Assembly (NCBI GenBank): GCA_030035585.1
Contig: CM057462.1
Location: forward strand, 138,224,734-138,288,733
Length of the DNA stretch: 64,000 nucleotides
From: Dugong dugon
Taxonomy: Eukaryota; Chordata; Mammalia; Sirenia; Dugongidae
Reading direction: 5' to 3'
Part shown: positions 1-10,289 of the stretch, one piece after another
How the letters are laid out: the number at the start of each line of letters is the position of its first letter
Position numbering within the stretch: the first letter of the stretch is position 1
Program-made: the position numbers and the translations under genes
Notes under the pieces: model-generated
Database searches by the model: none
Seen by the model: the letters and a program-made list of their open reading frames with translations, nothing else
What the model was told of the DNA's origin: nothing

Positions 1-1303
1 GGGAAAACTGAAAGACAAAAGATAATACTTATTAAATTGAAAATAAAATAGTAGGTGCAGAAATACCATTGCCCAGAAATACTATTGTCATCAATACTGA
101 TGTCTAATAAAAGTTATGATTATGATGGACATCTGATTAAGATAGTATCCTTATATTTTGATTAGTTCTAATCTAGCAAGGGAAAGTAGAAAATTGAAGC
201 AATTATCACTATGTGAAGTATTGTTAACGTCAATAATTTGAAAAATTGACTTCACTTAACCTGACCCTAATGATCCTTTTCTAGTTGGTTGACCTCTAGT
301 GGTTTGAAAGTTCTAGAGGGGATGCAGCGATCACTAAAGTCAGATCTCTCATATCTGCCAGGACTGAGGCAGCACATATGCAAATTGTGATAAGGGTTGT
401 GAAGGAAAAGGGTAGTGGGTTATGAGAGTGTGTTGGGTTCCTAATTTAGACTGAAGGAGATGCAGGTCAGGGAAAGCATCTCTGAGAAAGTAACATTTAA
501 GATGAACCATGATGCTATCCAAAGAACTTCCGTTTATCAAGAAATAATATGAATGCTGAAGAGGAATAATATATACTAAGGTGCCCTACTTAAGACATAT
601 GAAATGTAAAGTTTTCTATATATCTTTGAAAAAAAGGTAGACAAGATTTCTTTCTCTTACTATCTTAGGTGGTATTTGCCTATACTGGTTGGCGGTCCCT
701 GGGTGGTGAAATCGGTTTGCACTCAGTTACTAGCCTAAAGGTTGGCAGTTTGATTCTGCTACACCAGTATCTGTTTCTGTAATGATGACAGCCAAGAAAG
801 CCCTATGGAGCAGTTCCCCTCTGTAACACATGGGGTCCCATCCACTCGAGGGCAACCTTTTTTTTTTTTTTTAAATACTGGTTGCATTCTAAGTGTTACA
901 AAGGTTTCCTTGGAGAACTTGTTAGTCTTTTCAATTCATGGTGATCAGTGTCACAGTTCTTTAGTACATATTTCTATTTCCCAAAGAAAACACCTTCCAC
1001 CAATTCCTATTCTTGTAAATGAGTCCTAAAAAGTTGCGTCCACTCTACAACTAAACTTGAATCTAGTTGAATCCCAGATCATGGAATCAATTAGTGTCAT
1101 CTTCAGACCTGTCACAACCATAGCAACCACCAGCTGATTATTTGGATAATTTGAGAAATGTGCAGTTTGGGTCTTTGTCACTGCTTTGAGTCACTTCTTT
1201 GGGGAGAACTAGTTGTACTGTTATAATACAACATGTTACTATTATTATTAAACCATTTTGTTTTGTACGCGACGTTAACTGCATCCATTTCCCTATTTTC
1301 CAG
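1..1303 (+). other. VCAM1: Last intron of VCAM1 (3' part)
   Basis: This is AT-rich sequence upstream of the VCAM1 terminal exon. No reading frame resembling the preceding immunoglobulin-domain exon is visible, so the donor site lies outside the window. It holds one plus-strand SINE near 690-873; the rest is unassigned. The 3' end has a good acceptor: a pyrimidine-rich run from about 1284 ending in AG at 1302-1303. Confidence 0.8.
687..873 (+). repeat. AfroSINE-type SINE, long subtype
   Basis: It has a tRNA-like head (box B-like 'ggcagtttgattctgc'), then the body motif 'acagccaagaaagccctatggagcagtt', and ends in a T run at 859-872. It lies in the VCAM1 intron in the same orientation as the gene. 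It is well diverged, so probably an old copy. Confidence 0.75.
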
Positions 1304-1464
1304 GAAGAGAAAATAAGCAGGACTATTTGTCTCCTGGACTTCTTGTGCTCTATTGTGCATGCTCCTTAATAATACCTGTCATTGGAATGACCATCTACTT
1401 TGTGAGAAAAGCCAACATGAAAGGCTCATACAGTCTTGTAGAAGCACTGAAATCAAAAGTGTAG
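1304..1464 (+). CDS. VCAM1: VCAM1 terminal coding exon (partial gene)
   Basis: This is the last exon of vascular cell adhesion molecule 1, the endothelial cell-surface receptor that binds integrin alpha4beta1 on leukocytes. The exon starts after the acceptor AG at 1302-1303, with the first codon split across the intron. It encodes [11 protein letters not shown], then a membrane segment starting [16 protein letters not shown] and ending MTIYFV, then the cytoplasmic tail [19 protein letters not shown] and a TAG at 1462-1464. The tail is almost identical to the human one as I remember it (…SYSLVEAQKSKV); in the family this tail links to ezrin/moesin. Differences from remembered human sequence include two extra cysteines in the membrane segment and Q to L in the tail. 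The signal peptide and the Ig domains lie upstream, outside the window. The exon is intact with no sign of pseudogenisation, and the 3' UTR that follows is also recognisably VCAM1. Confidence 0.95.
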
Positions 1465-1736
1465 CTAACGTTTGAAATGTTCCACCAGAGACAGTATTTA
1501 TCAGTCCAAATCCTTAATACTGCCCATCATTCCATGGGGAAAACAACTAGCTGAACATTCAGACTTCCTTGAATATAATGGACATGTGTAAAGAAATGGC
1601 TGTCTGTGTCCCTTGCTGTGAACAAAAGGCCAAAGGAAAACTTTCTACCTGAAAAAATAGGCACTGCCATTGAGATGCAATGACTGGAGCAGTTCCTTGA
1701 TATGTATATACAATAACATAATATGTAAATATGTAA

Positions 1737-1742
1737 AATAAA
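1737..1742 (+). terminator. VCAM1: Proximal poly(A) signal AATAAA of VCAM1
   Basis: A canonical AATAAA about 275 bases after the stop codon, in the part of the 3' UTR that matches VCAM1. Use of this site would give a short 3' UTR of roughly 0.3 kb. Whether it is used cannot be told from sequence. Confidence 0.5.
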
Positions 1743-2218
1743 ATTATTCCATAGAATCATTGCTTGAAATAGCAGCACTCTATGCTGAGATCTCCAAAAT
1801 AATTAAACAGTGTTGCTTGATCTAATTGTTATAACTTAATACATCTTAGAAAAATTTGACATTAATATTGACTTGCAGCTGACCTATGTCACCTTTTTTA
1901 TATTCTATTTCCTATAACAAAATTTTATTCCTATATAGTTCATTGGAAACAATTTCATGTTTTGTAAAGATGCCAGACTGTTATATTTGTACAGGAAATG
2001 ATAAACCAAGAGGATGCTGGGTTGACTTTCAGGTACTAAACACCTCAACCTATAATGGTATAAAGGTTGACAGGATTTCTCTGTATGGTACTGACAAGGT
2101 ACGGAGATGTTTTATGATGTTGCTTGCTCATGAGACTCTTGTGTAACTTTCCTAATGTAGTCTAAAAAAATGCAACTTCTTTTGATTTTCTTTTGTAAAT
2201 GCTTAGTTTTTTTTGTAT

Positions 2219-2224
2219 AGTAAA
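2219..2224 (+). terminator. VCAM1: Distal variant poly(A) signal AGTAAA of VCAM1
   Basis: A variant signal AGTAAA in 'tgtatagtaaagtgg', about 20 bases before the position that corresponds to the end of the long human VCAM1 mRNA as remembered. No canonical AATAAA is nearby, so this is the best candidate for the distal end. Confidence 0.55.
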
Positions 2225-2243
2225 GTGGTAATTTCTGAGACTG

Positions 2244-2449
2244 AAGACGTGTGTATTTTTTTTATAAATTGCCTCTTTTAGTCACATTGTAGCTCTTTTT
2301 GAAATGTCAAGTTCCAAGACTGAAGAACCCAACACAAAAGTGGTAGTAAAGTGATTAGAATCACTACAGAAATGTGATATTCTGGTTTCTGGGTGCCATC
2401 CTAACTTATTGAATTGGGATATCTGTTTTTGAGTTCTTAGATTCTGCAA
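2244..2449. other. Short unassigned spacer
   Basis: Sequence between the VCAM1 3' UTR and the first L1M. I recognise no feature in it. Confidence 0.4.
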
Positions 2450-2695
2450 TTTTTTTTTAAATTTAAAATATAGCATACACAGAAAGAGTGAATACAAATG
2501 AACCTGTGCACATTAAAGAGCAGTAAATGAACAGCTACGTATATACCAGTATATAGCACCAAGACCAAGAAATACAGTATTACCTCTTACAAGCCATTCA
2601 TTCATCACAACTCCCTCCTCTCACTGAGCAATAACCAATAACCTGAATTATATATTGACCATGGCCTTGCTCTTTATTTGTAGATTTTATACCTC

Positions 2696-2906
2696 TTTTT
2701 TTGTTGTTGTGTGCTGTCTAATCGATTTCTGATTCATAACGATCCTTTAGGACCCAGTAGAACTTCTTCATAGGGTTTCCTGGGCTGTAATCTTTATGGG
2801 AGCAGGTCACCAGGTCTTTTCTCCTGCATAGCCACTGGGTGGGTTCGAACCACTGACCTTTCAGTTAGCAGCTAAGCAGTTAACAATTGTGCCACCAGGG
2901 CTTCTG
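2696..2906 (-). repeat. AfroSINE-type SINE inside L1M
   Basis: Reverse-complement copy. It starts with the tail 'tttttttgttgttgtg' on the left and ends with the tRNA-like head 'gttaacaattgtgccaccagggc'. It carries the long-subtype middle 'ctgtaatctttatgggagcagg'. It interrupts the L1M, so it is younger than that element. Confidence 0.85.
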
Positions 2907-3297
2907 TATATAGGCCTAAATAGTACGTTGTTTAGTTTGCTCATTTTTATACTTTATATAAATATAATTAAATGGTATATTTCCCTGTCACTTTACTCTC
3001 ACACAAAATTATGTTTTTGCGTGATTCATTAATGCTGTTGTGTTTAGCTATAGATGATTGATTTTTTATTGCTGTATAGTATTCCATTATAAGACTTTGC
3101 CACAATTTATTTACTCATTCTTGATGGATATTTAGCTGTCTCCATTTTTTTCTATTATGAACAAAGCATCTATAAACATTCTTTTATATGTTCCTGGGTA
3201 ACATGCGCAAGAATTTACCTGAGGTTCAACAATTTTTCTAGAGTTCATGCATATTAATGAAATTGCTGAGTTGTAGGATATATACATTGTCTTAGTC

Positions 3298-3811
3298 ATC
3301 TAGTGCTGCTGTAACAGAAATACCACAAGTTAATGGCTTTAATAAACAGAAGTTTATTCTCTTATAGTCTAGTAGGTTAGAAGTCCAAATTCAGGGCTCC
3401 AGCTTCAGGAGAAGGCTTTTTCTCTGTTGGCTCTGGAGGAAGGTCCTTGTCACCAATGTTCCCCTGGTCTAGGAGCTTCTCAGACACAGGGACCCTGGGT
3501 CCAAAGGACACACTCTGCTCCTGGTGCTGCTTTCTTGGTGGAATGAAGTCTCCATGTCTCTCTGCTTGCTTCTCTCTTTTATATCTCAGAAGAGATTGGC
3601 TCAAAACACAATCCAGTCTTATAGATTGAGTCCTGCCTCATTAACATAACTATCACTAATTATATCTCATCAACATTATAGAGGTAGAATTTACAACACA
3701 TAGGAAAATCACATCAGATGACAAGATGGTGGACAATCACACAATACTGGGAATCATGGCCTAGCCAAACTGATATACATATTTTTGGGGGACACAATTC
3801 AATCCATGACA
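3298..3811 (-). mobile_element. Solo LTR, MaLR-like (ERVL-MaLR type)
   Basis: A 514-bp element with TG…CA ends in reverse orientation: it begins 'tgtcttagtcatctagtgct' and ends 'caattcaatccatgaca'. It is flanked by tacat (3293-3297) and tacac (3812-3816), a 5-bp TSD with one mismatch. It is the same family as 28829-29333, 39156-39673, 39807-40224 and 47667-48172. It is a fossil LTR without internal genes. Confidence 0.8.
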
Positions 3812-4039
3812 TACACGTTCAAGTTTATAGGGAAAGCCAAACTATCTTCTGAAGTGATTGAAACAATTTACACTCCTACCAGCAGTAAAAAGAGTTACAA
3901 TTACTGAACAGTTTGCCAAAATTTGGTATTGTCTGACTTTTAAAAATTTGCCTACCTAGTATGTGTAAAATGATTTATAATAATGTTTTTAATTTGACTT
4001 GCCTTGATGAAGTTACTAATTACTAATGAAGTTGAGCAT

Positions 4040-5072
4040 CTACAGTGCAATGAGTTGCTTTTATATGGCCTTTCCAGCCATGGTCTTATAACTTCCACAA
4101 AATGATTAGCTGGGACTATACAAATTGAGTGACTTATTGTCTACCGAGGTGATCAGTCAGTTTGTGGTCCTGTTGGGAGAACCATGCCTTGAAATTGACA
4201 AGGATTAGGTTTAGGTGCCTTAGAGTTGGCACCTAACAACAAACAACAAGGTTTATAAAAGGGCCAATCCCACAGAGGTTGGAGGAACTTCACTGCCATC
4301 AAGAAGAGTCTGGAGCAGAGCACAACTTTTGGACTTGGGGTCTCTATGCTGAGAACCCCCTAGACCCAGAAGAGAGAGCTGTAACACTGAAGACAGCATG
4401 AGATGGCTTGCCAACCCACGGAGCAAGAGCTGAGTGTCTTTGGGCAAGAGGCTTGCGGGCAGAGCTGAAAGAGTTGTAACACTTGCCCATGCAGGACAGA
4501 GGCCTAACTGTGCCCCATGAAGGGATTGCCTTGGAGGATTCTGGGCAGGAATCTTCCTACAGTAGCATGTAGCCATATGCCTCTCATCAGGAGGCTTGCC
4601 AGCAGAGTTAAAAGAGCTGTTATACTTGCTTGTGCAGGGCAAGAGAGACCTGAGTGTACCTTGGCAGTGTGGGCCTGTGTTGCCTGGTGGCAAGAGAGCC
4701 CCACAAGCCAAAATAGTGTGGCTGGAGCCAGAGGCAGAGGCTTAGAAGGGCCCAGCAGCAGATGCTCGGGAGATCCTGTGCAGGGGTCTTCCTGCTGGCA
4801 AGGCAGGCCCAGTGAGATCCAGCTGCAGAGCAGAAGCCTCAGGCAGCATGGTGGTAGCTGAAGGCACCAGTGACAAGAACATAACATCTGACCTGGACTA
4901 CAGCATACCTTCCCAGCAGCATAAGAACGGGCATGTGTAATTTGGGGAAGGATAAACGTGTCCAGCCTGAACATAGATGAACATAACCAGTGAGTGTATG
5001 TGTCTCATTCCTAGCAGTCTTATGGCTACCTGCAAGTCTGAGGCACAGCTTGTCTGTGTGTGCAACGTAGGT
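4040..5072 (+). mobile_element. LTR-like fossil insertion (about 1 kb) in L1M
   Basis: The old L1 reading breaks at about 4038 and resumes after about 5080. The insert is GC-rich, has a TATA-like 'tttataaaag' at about 4252, and a diverged internal duplication ('gcttgcgggcagagctgaaa' near 4450 against 'gcttgccagcagagttaaaa' near 4593). Parts ('gatcagtcagtttgtgg … ccatgccttgaaattgac') resemble the larger LTR at 37.93-40.26 kb on the other strand, so I infer the same LTR family. Possible TSD: gttgagcat/gtagagcat. Broken fossil, old. Confidence 0.5.
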
Positions 5073-5430
5073 AGAGCATATAGCGTCTTTTCTTATGTTT
5101 AAGGCTCGTTAGTGTTTACGATCATTTGAGCTTCTTCTTCTATGAAATATCTCTACATTTCTTATGCTGTTTCTCTAGTGGCTGTCTATCTTTTGCTTAT
5201 TGATCTTAGGAGCTTTAAATATATGTATATTGGATACTAGTCCCGTTTTGATTTTCTGTTTTGCAAACATCATTACTCAGTTTGTTCCCTATCTTTTAAC
5301 TCTCTTTTTTGGTGTCTTTTGATGAATATAATTTAATGTTTAATGTAATCAAAGTTATCCATCTTTTGATTATGACTTGTGTTTTGTGTCATATTTAAGA
5401 AATACTTTTCTACCTTGAGATAGAAAATTC

Positions 5431-5789
5431 TACCAAGCTGTTTCAAAATATTTAGACATGTATTTAAATGAGTACTAGTACTTTGATTGGGGTCATATTT
5501 GGTATCTGGAAAGTCAAGGAAAATACACGTGAAATGCACTTGAAATGCAGCAGGCTGGGGAGTTTCTTTTATTGGGGGTCTGTTATTGTCTTGTGAAGAT
5601 TTGTGAACACTCTCTACTTTACTGTGAAAATAATTTCACACTCCCAGGAAGACAGCTGAACAAACGAGCACATTTTCCCCATGACAATTGCATAAGGTCC
5701 AGCTTCTCTTTGCTTGGGTTCCTCTTATTTAAGTGGTTTAGTCAGTTTCAAATTGACCCTTAATATTATACACTTGCATATTCTATGGC
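5431..5789. other. Unassigned intergenic stretch
   Basis: AT-rich sequence between the L1M and the next LTR fragment. No gene or recognised repeat is visible. Confidence 0.4.
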
Positions 5790-5830
5790 CATTGTCTTAG
5801 CAAAGGTTCCTGTGTGTGTGTGTATACATG

Positions 5831-5955
5831 TTGTTGTTGTTAAGTGCCATTGAGTAGGTTCTTACTCACAGTGACCCTATAAGACAGAGTAGAACTGCCC
5901 CATAGGGTTTCCAAGGAACAGCTGGTGGATTTGAATTGCTGACCTTTTGGTTATA
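5831..5955 (-). repeat. AfroSINE-type SINE, head-truncated
   Basis: Reverse copy from the tail 'ttgttgttgttaagtgcc' to 'ctgaccttttggtta'. It matches the short subtype ('cccatagggtttccaagga'). The tRNA-like head is missing. It sits next to a GT microsatellite inside the LTR fragment. Confidence 0.8.
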
Positions 5956-5960
5956 TATGT

Positions 5961-5988
5961 TTATGTGTGTGTGTGTGTGTGTGTGTAT
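5961..5988 (+). repeat. (GT)n microsatellite
   Basis: An almost pure run of GT dinucleotides inside the LTR fragment. Confidence 0.9.
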
Positions 5989-6399
5989 AAACAGAGAGAG
6001 AAAGACACAGAGATTTACTTCAAGGGATTGGTTCATGTGACTGTGGGTGCTGGAAAGTCCAAAATTCATAGGTTATGCAGCAAGCTGGAGACTTGTGCAG
6101 ACTTGCATTCCCAGATCCACATATAGATGACGAGAAGAGCACAGAGTGGAGAGAGAGTGCAAGCGAGTTCTGCCGAAATAACCATTTATAGTATGGAGGC
6201 AGACTACACCCTAAGGAACTTCCCCTTTTAACTGATTGATTACATTAGATTGCACTATGGAAGGTGATTACATTAATTATACTAGATTACATTGTGGAAC
6301 AGTAGCTAGTCTAGTATCTGGCCAAACCACTGAGAATTATAGCCTAGCCAAGTTGACACATAAAATTAACATCACAGCCATTTAGGAGTGTCCTGGAAG

Positions 6400-6535
6400 T
6401 ATCTCTGAAATTCTGCTGATCATGAGAATCCCCTGGGTACTCATTAAACATATTCTGTTCCAGACTCTATTTCAGACCTAGTGAATGAAAATATTTTAGG
6501 TGGGGCCTGCAAATGCAAAAGTTTAATAAATATCT
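6400..6535 (+). mobile_element. MER5A-like hAT fragment
   Basis: 'gagaatcccctgggtactcattaaac … cagacctagtgaatg … ggtggggcctgcaaatgc' follows the middle of the mammal-wide MER5A non-autonomous hAT element. Ends are not resolved. Old and diverged. Confidence 0.5.
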
Positions 6536-7005
6536 GTGGTGTTTCTTATTTCTGTATTTGGGAAACATGGTCCTTATCAAACTAAGAATTTAACCATTCA
6601 GTGAGTTTTAATCCATAGAAGGCATTGATTGAGTCTTGAATTTTGGAAGGATCTCCCCAGTCCAAGGTTTACCCTTTATCCTTTAATCTGCAACCATCTC
6701 TTTTCACCTTTTCTGGAACTATTGTCTATCATTCAAACAATTCTCCTGTCTTCAACCTCTCACCTCTACCAGGACTTATAAGTCTCCAATTTCTTCTATC
6801 TTAAAAAATATATATAACAAAAAATTCGTTCAATCTCACACCCTCTTCTAGTTATAGCCTTATGTCACCTTTCCAATCTAGAAGAGACGTATAGTTCACT
6901 ACTTCTCAATCGCTGTGTACTTTATTCTTACCTGGCCTCTGAACCTGCTTCTACCAAAGTCAATATTGATCTCTTAACTGATGTAATGGGGATAATTTTG
7001 AAATA
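6536..7005. other. Unassigned stretch
   Basis: No gene seen. 'cctctgaacctgcttctaccaaagtcaatattgatctctt' (about 6937-6976) vaguely recalls an old interspersed repeat, but I cannot name it. Confidence 0.3.
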
Positions 7006-7026
7006 TGAAGCTTGCATATTTTCATT

Positions 7027-7846
7027 TCTTTTTTTTTAAATTGTTGTGCTTTAAGTGAAAGTTTACAATTCAAGTTAGTCTCTCATACAAAAATTTATAC
7101 ATACATTGTTTTGTGACCTTACTTGCTCTCCCTATACTGTGACAGCACACTCTTCCTTTCCACCCTAGATTTCCCATGTCCATTCAACCAGCTTCTGACC
7201 CTCTCTGCCTTCTCATCTCACCTCTGGACAGGAGCTGCCCATTTAGTCTCTTGTATCTACTTGAGCTAAGAAGAACACTCTTCACAAGTATCATTTTATG
7301 TCCCATAGTCCACTCTAATCTTTGAAGTGTTGGCCTCGGGAATGGTTTTAGTTTTGGGCTAACAGAGAGTCTTGGGGTCACATCTTCCAGGGTCCCTCCA
7401 GTCTCAATCAAACCATTGAGTCTGGTCTTTTTACTAGAATTTGAGCTGTGCACCCCACTTTTCTCCTGCTCCATCAGGGACTCTCTATTGTGTTCCCTGT
7501 CAGGGCTGTCATTGGTGGTAGCCGGGCACCATCTAGTTCTGGTCTCAGGCTGATTAAGTCTCTGGTTTACATGGCCCTTTCTATCTCTTGGGCTAATACT
7601 TTCCTTGTGTCCATGGTGTTTTTCATTCTCCGTTACTCCAGGTGGATTGGGACCAACCGATGCATCTTAGTTGGCCACTCGCTAGCTTTTAAGAGCCCAG
7701 ACACCACTCACCAAAGTGGGATGCAGAACATTTTCTTAAAAAACTTTGTTATGCCAATTGACCTAGATGTCCCCTGAAACCATGGTCCCCAGACCCCTGC
7801 CCCTGCTACTCTGTCCCTTGAAGTGTTTGGTTGTATTCAGGAAACT
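7027..7846 (-). mobile_element. 5'-truncated L1 3' end (elephant-lineage type)
   Basis: Reverse-orientation retroposon starting with a T run at about 7028 (its poly-A tail). It is flanked by gcatattttcatt at 7014-7026 and 7855-7867; the match can be extended to 'tgaagc..gcatattttcatt'. Its body shares 'gtagccgggcaccatctag' and neighbouring text with 8018-9366, 13336-13858 and 57771-58724, which I take as the 3' UTR of an elephant-lineage L1. No coding frame. Confidence 0.7.
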
Positions 7847-8017
7847 TGAAGCCAGCATATTTTCATTGCTGATAATTTCTAATTTCTAGTTATCTCACAG
7901 CTTCCCCATTCACCCATTCATTGTTACATGGAGGCAGAGAGCAACTAGATGAGAAAGAAAGAATCATTGCCGAGTTTTAATTTCAAGACAGGTTTATGCA
8001 ACATAGAAAAGCAATAG

Positions 8018-9366
8018 TTTTTTTAAATATTTTATTGTACTTCAGGTGAAGGCTTACAGAACGAATAGTTTCTCATGAAACAGTAGTACACATGTTGTTT
8101 TATGACATTGGTTAACAACCCCACAACATATTAAGCCTCTAAATTCTCAACCGTTTTTTTTTTTTTTGATGAAAATACAGATAGCCAAAGATACACCGTT
8201 TCAAAAATTTCTACATACACAGTTCAGTGACATTGACTACGCTCTTCCAACTGTGCTGTTATTCTCACTTAAGATGAAGGCTTACAGAACAAAATAGTTT
8301 CTCATTTAACAGTTACTACATATGTTGCCCTATGACAATGGTTAACAATCTCACAACACATCAAGAATATCCTTACTCCACCTTGTGTTCCCTATCACCA
8401 GGGGACTTCCTTGTCCCCTTCTGTCTTCTGGCCCTTGTCACTGGACTACTGTACCTCATTAGTCTCATTTTTTTTTTTTTTAACACCATTTCAAAACTTT
8501 TTACTTACACATTTAAGTGATATTGACTATGCTCTTCCAATTATGCTGCCATTCTCGCCCAAGATGAAGGCTTACAGGACAAAACAGCCTCCCATTTAAT
8601 AGTTACTACAAATGTTGCCCTATAACAGTGGTCAAGAATCTCACAACACATCGACAGTGTCCTTACTCAGTTTGTGTTCCTTATCATCAGTTTCCTACTC
8701 CCCCTCTGCCTTCTGGCCTTTGTCACCGGACTCCTGTACCTCGTTAGTCCCATTTAGTTTTACTGGGCTATCCACTCCCAGGCTTAACATCGAACCTCGA
8801 AGGTAACTTCACCTCTGAGCTGAAAGGGTGTCTGGGGGCCACACTCTTGAGGTTTCTCCAGTATTCTTTAGGCCAGTAAATCTGGTCTTTTTTTTTTTTT
8901 TTTTTTAGGAGTGAAAATTATGCTCTACATCCTTCTCCAGCTCTGTCCAGAACCCTCTGTTGTGATCCTGGTCAGAGCAGTCAGTGGTGGTAGCCGGGCA
9001 CCATCTAGCTGTACTGGACTCAGTCCGGTGGAGGCCTTGGTAGCTGTGGACAATTAGTCCTTTGGACTAATCTTTTCGTTGTATCCTGTTCTCTTCATTC
9101 TCCCTTGCTCCCGAAGGGATGAGACCAGTGGAGTATCTTAGATGGCCGCTCATAGGCTTTTAAGACCCCAGACACTACTCACCAAGGTAGAATGTAGAGC
9201 ATTATCTTTATAAGTAATGTCATGCCGATTGAGCTAGATGTTCCCCGAGACCATGGTCCCCAGAGCCCTCCGTCCAACAACTCAGTCCCTCGGGGGGTTT
9301 GGATGTGTCTATAGGGCCTCCATGACCTTTCCTTGTGCAGGTTGTGTTAGTTTCCCCTGTACTGTG
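8018..9366 (-). mobile_element. 5'-truncated L1 3' end with tandem 3' UTR copies
   Basis: Reverse-orientation insertion flanked by tagaaaagcaatag at 8004-8017 and 9367-9380, a clean long TSD. It starts with T-rich sequence. The same 3'-terminal module ('gatgaaggcttacaga … gttaacaa…ctcacaaca') appears three times (about 8045-8150, 8273-8470, 8563-8760), separated by T runs at 8156-8168 and 8468-8480. The rest matches the L1 3' UTR text of the neighbouring copies, and a further T run lies at 8888-8906. Confidence 0.75.
8202..8760 (-). repeat. Direct repeat inside L1 3' UTR, ~290 bp period
   Basis: 'accgtttcaaaaatttctaca' near 8197 recurs as 'accatttcaaaactttttac' near 8484, and 'gactacgctcttccaac' near 8235 as 'gactatgctcttccaat' near 8525. 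The copies are about 80-90 % alike by eye, so the duplication is not recent. Confidence 0.75.
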
Positions 9367-9380
9367 TAGAAAAGCAATAG

Positions 9381-9854
9381 TTTTTCAAAGTAGACTATAT
9401 AGACAAAGAAAAGCACTTTCCTACATTCTAAAATGGCTCTTACATAGCAAGAGTTACCTGTCCCTACAGACACTAACACATATTTGCTGGTCTACTCTGT
9501 GACACAACAAATACCATCAACTAAATGAAAATTTTCTTTTCCTGTAGCATGGGTTTTCAACAATAAATAGAATTAAATTTCAATGAACTCTTATTCCTTA
9601 ATTATGTATCATTTTTACTCTAGTTCTTGATGGTTTTACCCAGTTTTTATAAAGCCAAATATCTCTAACACATATATTGGTAAATACTCTCCCATACTGC
9701 ATGCCATTAGTGGTTCAACAACATGGTTTGGTAAGCCTAATAATTTATTTTGCTTTTTCTTTGAACAGAATATTTGTCACTAACTTCATGACTGGTTTCA
9801 CTAGCTTCTCAGCAGTTATGTGACTCATACATAATATTTTCCTACAAGGAAGTT
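9381..9854. other. Unassigned AT-rich stretch
   Basis: No gene or recognised repeat. Confidence 0.4.
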
Positions 9855-10145
9855 GTCTTAGGCTGGGTTCTCTAGATAAGCAAAACCAGTGAAGTATATA
9901 TATATATACGGAAAAGATTAATTTCAAGAAAATGGCTCACACAATTGTGGAGATGAGTAAGTCCCAAATCTGTGTTCAGACATTAGGCTGGAGGCTTCTC
10001 CTGACTTAGATGGTTGCAGAGGCTGATAAAGCCAAAACCAGTAGGTCAGATGGCAGGCTGCTGGCTCACAGGGCTGTGGGAGCTGGTGAATCCTAAAATG
10101 CTTTCAGCAGGAAAAGTATACTCTCAAAGAACTCCAGAGGCATAA
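9855..10145 (-). mobile_element. LTR fragment, reverse
   Basis: 'ttgtcttaggctgggttctctagataagcaaaacc … tatatatata … ggctggaggcttctcctgactta' is the reverse complement of the family seen forward at 25430-25915 (which ends 'ggttttgcttctctagagaacccagcttaagaca'). Only part of the element is present. Broken fossil. Confidence 0.6.
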
Positions 10146-10289
10146 AAAATGGGTTGAGTTACTATATGTTCCGCGAGTCATGAAAGGGTTAAACCACACA
10201 TGATCTCTAAATAAAGACAATTATAAAGTCACACTTGTGCCTAGTATGATACAACTAACACGTGTACAACCAAAAACACTCTAGACTCA

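Larger units (their letters stand above)
1465..2243 (+). other. VCAM1: VCAM1 3' UTR
   Basis: The sequence follows the VCAM1 3' UTR as I know it from human over its whole length, including 'ctatatagttcattgg', 'ggttgactttcaggtacta' and 'ttttgtatagtaaagtgg'. It is AT-rich, as expected for a cytokine-induced mRNA. Two possible polyadenylation signals lie in it, at 1737 and 2219. The end at about 2243 is inferred from similarity to the human transcript end and could be off by tens of bases. Confidence 0.85.
2450..5430 (-). mobile_element. Old L1M LINE fragment, interrupted
   Basis: Reads as the reverse complement of an old mammalian L1 3' end: a T run at 2450, then the 3' UTR and distal ORF2 (for example 'tgctgtatagtattccat' near 3070 and 'tttaagaaatacttttctacc' near 5395). 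It is split by a SINE (2696-2906), an LTR (3298-3811) and a larger LTR-like insertion (about 4040-5072); the L1 text resumes across each. The left edge is firm, the right edge is approximate. No open frame remains. Confidence 0.75.
5790..6380 (-). mobile_element. LTR fragment (reverse), split by SINE
   Basis: Reverse-orientation LTR-like repeat: it starts near 'ttgtcttagcaaaggttcctg', contains the GT-rich stretch and 'gagatttacttcaagggattgg', and ends 'atagcctagccaagttgacacataaaatta'. Related copies are 9855-10145 and 14320-14512 (both reverse) and 25430-25915 (forward). A SINE lies inside. Old, broken fossil. Confidence 0.6.

Noticed and set aside
1886-2146. 86-codon frame downstream of VCAM1
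   Set aside because: It lies in sequence matching the VCAM1 3' UTR, has no family features, and the same text is untranslated in human as I know it.
4253-4974. Overlapping 152- and 156-codon minus-strand frames
   Set aside because: They overlap in different frames within a GC-rich LTR-like insertion with an internal duplication; composition explains the open frames.
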